From Diatrype stigma (taxonomy: Eukaryota; Ascomycota; Sordariomycetes; Xylariales; Diatrypaceae), in the NCBI GenBank assembly GCA_022225965.2, contig JAKJXP020000183.1:1-41025 (forward strand): 41,025 nt of DNA, written 5' to 3'. Below, piece by piece: positions 32,875 through 41,025 of this stretch (positions are counted from its first letter, which is position 1; each line of letters begins with the position of its first letter). The translations under genes and the position numbers were made by a program. The notes beneath the pieces were generated by a model. That model was given only the letters and a program-made list of their open reading frames with translations, had not been told where the DNA came from and searched no databases.

Positions 32875-34726
32875 ATTTGAGATCTGATTCGAGTAGATTT
32901 TAGATCAGGTGAGAGGAAGGTGTGTTAGCATGAGAGGTTGAGGGCTAGTTCACTTCTTGGCAAGGCAAGAAAGGTAGGGGAAAGCGACTTAGCGAAGTGA
33001 GTCTGTAAGCAATTGATGGATGGAACTTGTATGTTGCATGGCAGGGCGGACAGACGTGGTATAGCATGGCTGGACATGACAACAGGGCCAAAGAACTAGA
33101 TAAGAAGAAACGCTGCTTTCCCAACGGAGACCCAACGGGAGAGAGAGGTTTCAATCTTTCCTACCCCCATGGCAGAGAGACAAGGGGAGAGGTAGAGCTA
33201 TTGTTGTTGAGATCAGCTAGTGCTTGCTTTACCACCTTATGATGGTATCGATGCTGACCTCTAACTACACGAACTTCTACTTAGTCGTCTACTTGGGCTT
33301 GCATGTAATGCACACCATATAGCATACACTATATCTGATGCCACTTTCCCCCTCCCCTCCCCCAAATAATGAATAGACGAGCCAACAAGCATAAGAAGAT
33401 AAGAAAGGACCGGCATGCAGGGATGTGAGCGAATGAATGGATTGATGGGTGGATATGAAGGCGTTACTTGATATAGGAGCATTCATTCATATTCTGTCAA
33501 CATACCTATGTTTTCAACCTCCATGCCCGCGCAACATATCCACATGTTCCGCGTTGTAGTCGAGTACGTGGGTAGGTTAACTAACCAAATAGCTGTATCC
33601 CCATCATGAGCAACATATATCTGCCTATCTTAACAACACCTTGAATATCTACGATTATGCTTCCACTTGAAGGGAAAATGCGCGCCAGGCAGTGGCTACT
33701 TCCAGGCTCCATTGGTAGGTTAACAATAGGTTATAGTCTCGTATACGAGGTTGATCTCGTCCGCTGTATCGTGCCGCAGCAGCGTGCCATCGACCTGGCC
33801 GGATACTCCCCTGGGCACTCTCCTGGCGGCAAGGTGGACCCTTTAACAAAACCCCAACTTGCAACAATGTTTCTGAAAATGAACAGTACTTAAAATTGAT
33901 AATAACTTCGAACGTATTTAGTTACTACATATTAGTAACAAAAGGCTGTAAGGCAAATATCTCTCTCATGTGATATCTACGACGAAAGTGGTGCATTCAT
34001 ACTAGTCAAAGCATCAAATAATACAAATATGAAGCGAAAAGGGGGAGTTCACACCCATGGACATAGAGCACTTGCTAACTCTCATATACATACTTTAAAC
34101 TTTAACATGCAATAGGGATATCAGCACATCGGCAGGCAAGTCGTTCACTCAGTTCGGCTGTGATGTTAATGCTTTCTTCCAAATTATTCTCTTCATCCCG
34201 TAGACTCACAATGGGAGATTCAAACCGAGTTTCATCCATAGCTCCGGCAGTCTGTACTGAGAGCTGCCCAAGTGCAGCTCCGAGGTTTGCCGGTAACTTG
34301 CTGCCCGCAAGGCTTGTTTCCTTAGCTGTCCATACTACCCAGACACCGAGCCATGATGCATCGGTATAGATACCGGCATTGGACCATATAATTCGGCATG
34401 TCCTTGCACGACACATATAAGCCGGATGTTGGCATATTCACTACCCTTCGGCAACGAGCAAGTACGCATGTAGATTTTCTATTTAAGGGTCCATCCCTTC
34501 TGAATCTCTTCTCTTCCTGCCACCTCAACTAGAGACAGGTGAACAGTAAACTTCGATTAACTACCTGTTGCCTTCCCATCATACCAACAGTCCATCGCCA
34601 GTCACGTTGGCATTATCACTCATCCATACCATCATTACTCATTTCCACCACATCACAGCAACTCGATCATCGTCCACCAAGCTACGCCCACATCTTCAGT
34701 TACGAATCAACCATCAGCCGGTGCCC
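32875..34726. other. Intergenic region, no supported gene
   Basis: The first part should be the 3' UTR of the UBX gene. Frames at 33657-33893 (+) and 34102-34416 (-) show no recognised domain. A CT-rich, ATG-poor stretch at about 34500-34720 is a plausible leader for the next gene. Confidence 0.5.
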
Positions 34727-35416
34727 ATGTCGGACATCTTCCAGCCCAAGAACTACATCCGAGACTACAAGAAGGCTTCCGACGCCGAGCACGTCGAAGG
34801 GGTCTGGGTCCACCCGAAGCTGCTCTACCCCCATGAGAGCTGCACGCAGGAGGCCGTCATCGTCGCACTCTCGGCCTTAAAGGTCCAGCTGGCCGTGAAC
34901 AACTACGGAGTCGGCGCCTGCTACTTCGGCCCGGGCAACGATCGCAACAAGTCCATGCACATCAAGGGCAACGAGAAGCAGGAGGTGAGCGACCAGCTCA
35001 TCCACGCGGTGGTCGCCCGAGCGGCCCTCCACGCCGTCGGCAACATGACGCAGCGCGGCGGCGGCGGCAGCGGCAGCCCCCAGGGCCAGCGCTTCGTCCA
35101 CGGCATCGACATGGCCAACGTGCGCCGCGCCGTCTTCAAGGTCGACTCGCCCTTCATGGCCGGGCTCCTGACCAAGGACGGACGGGCCAAGATGCGACGC
35201 CCCGGCTGGACCTCCTCGTTCGACAAGGACGAGAAGCTGGAGGATCCCTCGTGGCTGGACGCTATCGAGCTCGAGATCGACCGGTTGGCATCCCTCGGAC
35301 TCGAGGTCCTCGTCTGGCATGTGTCAGAGGGGGAGACTACCGAGGCGGCCGCCGTGATGGACGGGGCGCTGTGGGAGATCGATGGCGATGGAGACTATGA
35401 TCCTGGTTCGGATTGA
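34727..35416 (+). CDS. Degenerate RNase H-like fold protein, intronless
   Basis: A single exon of 229 residues. The first in-frame ATG is at 34727. The order of elements resembles fungal RNase H-like proteins: strand EAVIVALSAL (42-51), GVGACYFGPGN (61-71), helix QLIHAVVARAALHAV (90-104), strand VFKVDSPFMAGLL (136-148), WLDAIELEIDRL (176-187) and LEVLVWHVSEG (192-202). Only the second Asp of the usual DEDD set appears to remain (D140). The first Asp position reads Ala/Leu, the Glu position reads Gln90, and the last Asp is not clear. If the assignment is right, the protein is probably not a nuclease. A Gly/Ser linker sits at 111-117 and the C-terminus is acidic. The family assignment is inference from pattern; the role is unknown. 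A 96-bp A tract lies 186 bp after the stop codon. Confidence 0.6.
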   Translation: MSDIFQPKNYIRDYKKASDAEHVEGVWVHPKLLYPHESCTQEAVIVALSALKVQLAVNNYGVGACYFGPGNDRNKSMHIKGNEKQEVSDQLIHAVVARAALHAVGNMTQRGGGGSGSPQGQRFVHGIDMANVRRAVFKVDSPFMAGLLTKDGRAKMRRPGWTSSFDKDEKLEDPSWLDAIELEIDRLASLGLEVLVWHVSEGETTEAAAVMDGALWEIDGDGDYDPGSD

Positions 35417-35601
35417 CGTGGCGGCCGAACACGAGAAGAGGGATGGCACCTAGTCGAGGAATTAGAGACGCGGAATGTCCCCTATTGCTCATGGTCATGC
35501 ATCACGGCTTCTTCCCTTCTCCATTGACTTCGGTCGGGATCTCCAGAATGTTCAGCTACCAGATTGGCATGAATATCGCCACTGTTCTCTGAACTCTACA
35601 C

Positions 35602-35602
<1 letters not shown>

Positions 35603-35698
<96 letters not shown>
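35603..35698 (+). repeat. 96-bp poly(A) tract
   Basis: 48 A, one C, then 47 A. The tract follows the intronless RNase H-like gene in the same orientation. It may be a retroposition tail, an expanded homopolymer or a sequence/assembly artefact. No clear target-site duplication is visible; ACCCTTC recurs at 34443-34449 and at the end of the tract (35698-35704), but seven bases may be chance. Confidence 0.85.
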
Positions 35699-35700
<2 letters not shown>

Positions 35701-36515
35701 CTTCATAGGTAGTCCAGGTAGTTACGCAGCACATGCTAATAAAACCTGAATTCCACGAGCACATTCTACTCTTCGATCCATATCATTCTAGTCGACATCC
35801 TTTACAAACTCCGATATAACGGAAGTTGCCGGCACTAGTCTTTTGCTCGGATTTCCTCACCCCGTGAAGAATGAAACAGGGTAAGTCACTTGACTTGGGT
35901 GACCACTGCACGATGCTGTAGCCTTGGCGTTTGTAAGGTCTAAAATAGAGTGCGGCAAGCTCCAGGATACTGATGACGCATGATTCAATGTAGGTCCTAG
36001 ATGTCGTGATCCGAACAAGCAAGATGGCGCCAATCTCACGGCAAGGAATAAGCTGATTAATATGCAAGTAAGGGTGGTATCAATCAGACCCTGTTTACGA
36101 TATTGTCAATAACTCGAACACTTCATCATTCATGGCATACTCTTTAACTTGTGCTAGTTTTGATAAGGCGAATAATTGATTCCATATTCCGTCTATCGTG
36201 ACACAGGCTCATATACGGCTTGAGTGGGTATGCACGGGATTGTTCCTAATCTAGTTACCAGAAGTTGGGTTATAGAATCTCATTGGGGTATCGGATCAGC
36301 CATGTGGATATATTTACTGAATAATGACATCTCCGACGGAAGGGCGCGCGCATCATTTAGTCAGCGCCACAGGCTGCAACCAACGTTCGAACGTCACTAT
36401 GCGATGAAAGACAAGTCGACTATAATGGCTCACAAGCGTTCCCCTTGTCGATGGGCCGGGCCAATGGGAATATGATTTATTGACTATCTCCAATTCGCTG
36501 CCGAACCCACTCCGA

Positions 36516-36530
36516 ATTGGTATATAAATA
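36516..36530 (+). promoter_or_regulatory. TATA-type core promoter with inverted CCAAT
   Basis: TATATAAATA at 36521-36530 is directly preceded by ATTGG (inverted CCAAT, 36516-36520). It lies about 170 bp upstream of the hydrolase ATG at 36699, a reasonable TATA distance for a leader of this length. Confidence 0.5.
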
Positions 36531-36698
36531 TAGCCGTGCAACATTCTGCTTCTTACGTATGTCCACAGCTTCACGCTCTGCTGACCAGCTAAGCACTAAC
36601 AAAGTAAACCATTGGCTATATATTCATCAGCACCCAGTCAGTCACCGAATCACACCAAACACGGACTATACTACCTCTACAGTCAAGACGCACAAAAC

Positions 36699-37616
36699 AT
36701 GGCGAGTCTATTCTCCCCCAACGGAACATTGTCGGCAGAGCCCTTCGAGATCAGGACCATCCAGGCAGACGGCGTGAATGTCTTCTACCGCACGGCGGGG
36801 TCCGAACTTGCCCCCGTTCTTCTCCTGCTCCATGGTTTCCCAACATCTTCGTTCATGTTCCGCAATCTCATACCGCTCCTGGCCACAAGCTACCGGATCA
36901 TCGCCCCCGACCTGCCCGGGTTCGGTTTCACCGAGGTTCCCGAGGCGCGCGACTACCAGTACACCTTCGCCAATCTGACGGCGACCATCGGAGCGTTCCT
37001 AGACGCCCTGAACGTCACCAATTTCGCGGAGTACATCTTCGACTACGGCGCGCCTGTCGGCCTCCGACTGGCTCTGGACCGGCCCGACGCGGTGTCTGCC
37101 ATCATCTCGCAGAACGGGAATGCGTACGTCGAAGGTCTCGGCGACGTCTTCTGGCCGCCCGTGGAGAAGTACTGGGCTAGCGGCAGCCTGGAGGACCGCA
37201 ACGCGCTGTACCAGTTCCTGAACCTCAACGCCACGAAGTCGCAGTACACGGACGGAGCGCCGCACCCCGAGCGGATCCCGCCCGAGACTTACCATCTCGA
37301 CCAGGCGCTGATGGAGCGTCCTGGGAACAAGGACATCCAGCTTGACCTCTTCTACGACTACCGCACCAACGTGGCGCTGTATCCCAAGTTCCACGAGTAC
37401 TTCCGCTCCTCGGGCGTCCCGGTCTTGGCTGCCTGGGGCAAGAATGACGCCATGTTCATCCCTCCCGGCGCGGAAGCTTACCAGAAGGACGTCAAGAAGT
37501 TCGAGCTGAAGTGGATAGATGACGGACATTTTGCGTTGGAGACGAACGAGAAGTTATTGGCTGGGTATATCGACGTCTTCCTAAAGAAATATGATGTCTT
37601 CAATCGTTCACAATAG
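36699..37616 (+). CDS. Alpha/beta hydrolase, epoxide hydrolase/haloalkane dehalogenase-like
   Basis: Single exon, 305 residues, first ATG at 36699. The oxyanion loop HGFP is at 45-48, the PDLPGFGFTE motif at 70-79, and the nucleophile elbow reads FDYGAP with Asp115 in the nucleophile position. The acid is probably Asp250 in WGKND and the base His277 in DDGHFALE. An Asp rather than Ser nucleophile fits epoxide hydrolases and haloalkane dehalogenases, which form an ester intermediate with the substrate. A cap region lies between about 140 and 230. No signal peptide is seen, so a cytosolic enzyme is likely. Such enzymes serve detoxification or secondary metabolism; the substrate cannot be told from sequence, and no biosynthetic genes flank it. 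Confidence 0.88.
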   Translation: MASLFSPNGTLSAEPFEIRTIQADGVNVFYRTAGSELAPVLLLLHGFPTSSFMFRNLIPLLATSYRIIAPDLPGFGFTEVPEARDYQYTFANLTATIGAFLDALNVTNFAEYIFDYGAPVGLRLALDRPDAVSAIISQNGNAYVEGLGDVFWPPVEKYWASGSLEDRNALYQFLNLNATKSQYTDGAPHPERIPPETYHLDQALMERPGNKDIQLDLFYDYRTNVALYPKFHEYFRSSGVPVLAAWGKNDAMFIPPGAEAYQKDVKKFELKWIDDGHFALETNEKLLAGYIDVFLKKYDVFNRSQ

Positions 37617-38088
37617 ATCCGAACAGAAGTAGAAAGAGGAGGAAAGGGCCGGCCTTAGAGCCATATAGAGGATAAAAAGTTGGCAGAGCTTAATGCACTC
37701 TTGGTGCAGCGACTATATGATTTGAAATAAAACACTTGTTCCCGGAATCCCCATGCTACACGGTAGTATGGAATCACGATTACTCTTAGCGGATTGGGGG
37801 GGTCCATTCGAGCATTGCCATAGCGTCATTCTTTGAGTCGGAGCTACCCCTTGCAGCCCTTGGTACATAGTAGTATTGGGAGCCCATGAGCTTTCTGAAT
37901 GCCTTCATAAGCGTAACTCAGAGGACCAAATCGACTTCGGCCATGTGCTGCTGTCCTTGCTTATCCATTGTTACCCTTTGCACTGCAAATAGGGTGTGGA
38001 GACATGATAGTACTAGGTAGGATTGGAATGGCCAAATAGGCAGCAAGAGAGAAAAAAGAGGGAAAAAAAGAAAGAAAAAAATCAATCG
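37617..38088. other. Region between hydrolase and tRNA
   Basis: Hydrolase 3' UTR, which includes an AATAAA-like signal (ATAAAAC, about 37727-37733), followed by non-coding sequence. Purine-rich sequence near 38040-38081 contains the Pol III terminator of the tRNA on the opposite strand. Confidence 0.5.
38075..38081 (-). terminator. RNA polymerase III terminator of the tRNA
   Basis: Seven A on the plus strand give seven T on the minus strand, eight bases after the tRNA 3' end. This is a standard Pol III stop. Confidence 0.85.
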
Positions 38089-38160
38089 TAGCATTTCCTG
38101 GTTTCGATCCAGGGACCTCCGGGTTATGAGCCCGGCGCGCTTCCGCTGCGCCAAAATGCT
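38089..38160 (-). tRNA. Initiator tRNA-Met (CAT), no intron
   Basis: A complete 72-nt cloverleaf reads from 38160 down. The acceptor stem is AGCATTT/AAATGCT (perfect, with the A1:U72 pair), the D stem GCGC/GCGC, the anticodon arm CCGGG-CTCATAA-CCCGG with anticodon CAT, the variable loop AGGTC, and the T arm CCTGG-ATCGAAA-CCAGG, followed by discriminator A. The A1:U72 pair, the three G:C pairs next to the anticodon loop and the T loop starting with A (ATCG instead of TTCG) are hallmarks of the eukaryotic initiator, not the elongator. The internal A box (TGGCGCAGCGG) and B box (GGATCGAAACC) promoters are intact. Initiator tRNA brings methionine to the start codon with eIF2. Confidence 0.96.
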
Positions 38161-39356
38161 TTTGGGATTGAACATGTCGGAACTTGCCATGATTTAAAAT
38201 TTGCATAACGTGATATAAGTACGAGGTAACTACTCCATGATTGACAAATAGCTTTCATGGTATGGAGTTGGCTGGTGGGTTCGAAAGATTCTGTTGATTG
38301 CTGATTGCTATTCACTATGGATGAGTCACTCGTGACCGAGAATCGGAAATTCACTGTGTTGTACAAAGGCGGCAGTCGAAAGTAATGAGACTTCTGCTAC
38401 TGCGTTTAGGCGGTGGGGTGTCTGATTACTTTTGGCCGCCATCTTGCTTTGTAGTGCGTTCAAATTTGCGAGCGCCCCCACTAAAATAGTTAACTAAGTG
38501 CGCTACTTCACACAGCAAATGGGGCCTAATAGCGCAACATGCGCCCCCACCTACCCCTTTTTCATGTTAACCTATTGTTAGCTGCGATTGATAAAATCAT
38601 AAGGGGATTTTGGTTGTATAGGTAGATGACCACCCCGAACCCCACGTTGGCCAGCATCAGTGGGGTGCCTTTATCAGTGTTCCTGAGGAGCTCACGAACG
38701 TCCTAGGGCGCTGTTGAAGTTTGCAGGGATCAGACGGCGCAGTAACGTGAAGGTTATACTACAATAGCCTGTGGCAGGATGGCAGTTAATAGGTAGCCTG
38801 CATATACGAAGTGTAAGGTTGCGATTTTACGGCGGGATAGGAGAGCTTGATTACCTAATTGGCTGGGGTACCTACTACCTAGTGGCTTGGCACCCCCTAT
38901 ATAGCGTGTTTTCACTCCTTACGGTACCTCAGAGATCCAAGTCGTCCCTCTTCCTGATAATATATTTGTTTTTGCATGGCTAGAAGTCGGATTTTCGTGA
39001 ATGGTCAAGATGATACAGAGAGAAAAGGTAAGTTGTAAGAACCAGATGTGGTCTATAGAAGGCTAGTTACAAAGGATAAGGAAGGAAAGAGAGCAACTGC
39101 TGCTCCAAAGCTAGATATGCACCAGGAACCAGGTTGCTGCAAGTCCGACTCCAGCCCAAGAATGACCAATCCTGTGATAATCTGAGTGCGACAGGAAGAC
39201 CACTCGAAGTGGACCACCCCGTTTAGTGTGATTACATAACCTCTGCTGTCTGTACAAAGACTGCTTTGCTGGAACACGAGCTCTACGCTACAATTTCTTT
39301 ATCCCAGCTACCCATTCATGGCAGGCAATCCTCTACCCACGCCTTGTAAGCTTTTA
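38161..39356. other. Intergenic region, no supported gene
   Basis: No frame over about 80 codons. Two direct copies of GCGCCCCCAC (38472-38481 and 38541-38550) stand 69 bp apart within sequence rich in GCGC. The right end should hold the 3' UTR of the F-box-type gene. Confidence 0.5.
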
Positions 39357-40812
39357 CTAAGATATAGCTGGTTTAATACCGGTCCCCCTGGCTACAGCTA
39401 GCCAGAATATTCTTGTAGCGGTTTCTCGAATCTCCAGGTCTACTGCGGGTCCAACGGCCTTGCGTATATCTCTCTGAACACTATCAGATAGCGGCAAATT
39501 CACCTGGCCGAGACCTTCGTGAGTGAGCCTGTCTCTCCCTACCCAAGTGCCGGGAGCTGAGTAGCTCGAAACGCCAAGCAGTTCCATTGTTCTGAGCCGA
39601 GGCCATGAGCTGCCGAGAATAGTAGGCAGTATATACTTGATGAAGCGCTCATCCACTAACGTCATTAAAGTTAGCAATCTATTGCAATCGAGTTCTCGGT
39701 ATTCAAGACTGCGGTTAGCTTCATTCAAAGCTTCGGGCCAGAGGGAGCATATCGTCACATGTTTATTGAGGTGGGGATGGTCATATCTAAACTTACTAGC
39801 ACGTGTTCCGGCGGAAGGGGGTTGATGTGGTCGGTCAGCTGTGCCCATACGCCAACCATCGACTGTAGCGATAGTGCTATAACCTTGTTGAAACCGGAAA
39901 TGTTCCAAGGTACCTGAAACGGACATGAGCAAAGCGGCGAGCTCTTTGTACCGTGCGTCCTCGGTTTCGTCATCCCAATGACCGTTCCGTTCAGTCGTCT
40001 CAGGCTGCCCTACCGTATCAATCAAGAGCATTCTTAGGTTCGGTAGCTTTCCTATGCATAGACTGAGATGTCCGTGCATAGCACCCGAAGCTCCCACTCG
40101 CCGGGGCCGTAGGTGGAGGAATTCCCTTTTAGATTTTAGAGGTATATCTTGTGGGACTCCTCTCAGTTCCTGGAATTGGTTCAGGTTGTTTAAACTCAGA
40201 CACGTCAGTCGCCCCAAGTCGCGCTGGGTCAAGAGTGACGTGATGAGAAATCGCGAGGCCATCCCCGAAAGGCGAAGTGAACTTGCTTGCTTGAAAATTG
40301 GCATTGGTGGTGTTTCCTCTCGTTCCCGACACCGTAAGAAAGCCACATCGGCAGTTTCGACATTCTCCATCTTAGAGAAAGTCTCCCACAGAACATCTAT
40401 TACCAAGTCAGTCTTCCCTTCATATGAGCCTGGACCAGGATAACAAGGTACCATTGCACTTGTTGAATTCCAACTCTGTCTTCTTCTCTCCGGACATTTT
40501 CAAGCTCAGATAACCGATCTCGAGGAGATCCTCGGCTGGCAGCGTCATGTGATGGAATATAAAGTCATCTGGGCTTATGACAGTCCACCGAAGTGTTCGC
40601 ACATGTTTTGCAAGACTTGAGTTCCGACGAAGGGTTCTCACAAGGGCCAACTGCTCAAAGTATAGAGCATGTTCTCGAGGGCTCACATGTTCTCCCGCCC
40701 AGTCTGCCGGAACAAGATGAGGACTCAATTGTGTGTTGTTACCATCATGATCTGCCACCACGTCACACCCATTGTGACAACTCATGTCAATGGTGCGGTA
40801 GAGGATTTTAGT
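39357..40812 (-). CDS. F-box-associated/LRR-type fungal protein, 5' end probably beyond window
   Basis: Two exons join in frame: from 40812 (or the ATG at 40785) to 40452, then 40396-39357, with a 55-bp intron (GTACCT donor, CTGAC branch, AATAG acceptor). From the ATG this gives 457 residues. The sequence resembles the region after the F-box in fungal F-box proteins: VRTLRWTV, LPNLRMLLI and WPRLRTMELLG look like leucine-rich segments. No F-box is present in what is visible. Directly upstream in frame is TKILYRTIDMSC, and just before it a strong acceptor (CTAAT then TAG, at 40813), so a further 5' exon carrying the F-box probably lies past the right edge. F-box proteins of this group choose substrates for SCF ubiquitin ligases; the target is unknown. 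Confidence 0.6.
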
Positions 40813-41025
40813 CTACCATTCGATATTAGCTGGATTTCCACGATATATCAAGAGAAGGCAGCCTACACATTCTTCATGCATGCAGGGTGTCACGCAACGC
40901 AACCTGTACAACGCGATTGCCACCAATTGGTTGCCACCAGCATCTGCAACCCATCCATTCGGGATTTTTCTGAATTGCGCAACCTGCAACGCAACCCACG
41001 ATACCTTCCCCTGGTTGCGCAACTG
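40813..41025. repeat. GTTGCG-rich repeated sequence, probable intron
   Basis: Multiple copies of CGCAAC/GTTGCG, including palindromic GTTGCGCAAC at 41014-41023 and a near copy near 40975. On the minus strand this would be the intron upstream of the acceptor at 40813. A donor-like GTATCG lies near 41004. Confidence 0.4.

Larger units (their letters stand above)
35417..36698. other. Intergenic region with A tract and hydrolase promoter
   Basis: Apart from the A tract (35603-35698) and the TATA sequence upstream of the hydrolase, no feature is supported. A minus-strand frame at 35783-36067 (94 codons) has coherent-looking sequence but no recognised domain or splice context. Confidence 0.5.

Noticed and set aside
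34102..34416. 104-codon minus-strand frame with an IYTDAS string reminiscent of RNase H strand 1
   Set aside because: Only one short motif fits; the rest does not follow an RNase H pattern, so a retroelement remnant is not supported.
35475..35708. Poly-lysine frame and its poly-phenylalanine complement
   Set aside because: Simply the translation of the A tract.
35783..36067. 94-codon minus-strand frame
   Set aside because: Coherent-looking but no family, promoter or splice evidence; could be reconsidered if relatives conserve it.

Overview
The window looks like nuclear DNA from a filamentous ascomycete (Pezizomycotina, most likely a Sordariomycete). The coding genes have short introns (51-105 bp, with one of 186 bp) carrying GTAAGT-type donors and CTAAC/CTAAT/CTGAC branch points close to the acceptor. 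The protein families are typical fungal ones, and the long intergenic stretches carry microsatellites and recurrent TACCTA/GTAC-type motifs. I see eight protein-coding genes and one tRNA. No CRISPR array, bacterial-type operon or intact transposon is visible.

Layout, left to right. 461-4446 (+): a dynamin-like large GTPase of the nuclear SLIP-GC type in eight exons, with a tail rich in SUMO-consensus sites. 6969-8826 (+): a cytochrome b561-type membrane protein in three exons, with a signal peptide and a His-rich tail. 11074-12685 (-): a three-RRM RNA-binding protein of the Csx1/Nam8/Ngr1 type in four exons, with an intron that can be read through in frame. 12.7-23.7 kb: 11 kb with no gene I can support, holding simple repeats, a 17-bp tandem repeat with stress-element cores and a 9-bp tandem repeat. 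23693-29456 (+): the proteasome adaptor ECM29 in three exons. 31140-32874 (+): a UBA-UAS-UIM-UBX adaptor (Ubx5/UBXN7 type). 34727-35416 (+): an intronless protein with a degenerate RNase H-like fold, followed 186 bp later by a 96-bp A tract. 36699-37616 (+): an intronless alpha/beta hydrolase with an Asp nucleophile. 38089-38160 (-): initiator tRNA-Met. 39357-40812 (-): a fungal F-box-associated type protein whose 5' end probably lies beyond the right edge.

These are independent monocistronic housekeeping and accessory genes, not a biosynthetic cluster. The clearest functional neighbourhood is ECM29 next to the UBX protein, since both serve the ubiquitin-proteasome/Cdc48 pathway. The most unusual features are the read-through intron in the Csx1-like gene, the four SUMO-type sites in the GTPase tail, the catalytically degenerate RNase H-like gene with its genomic A tract, and the internal base-composition shift in ECM29.
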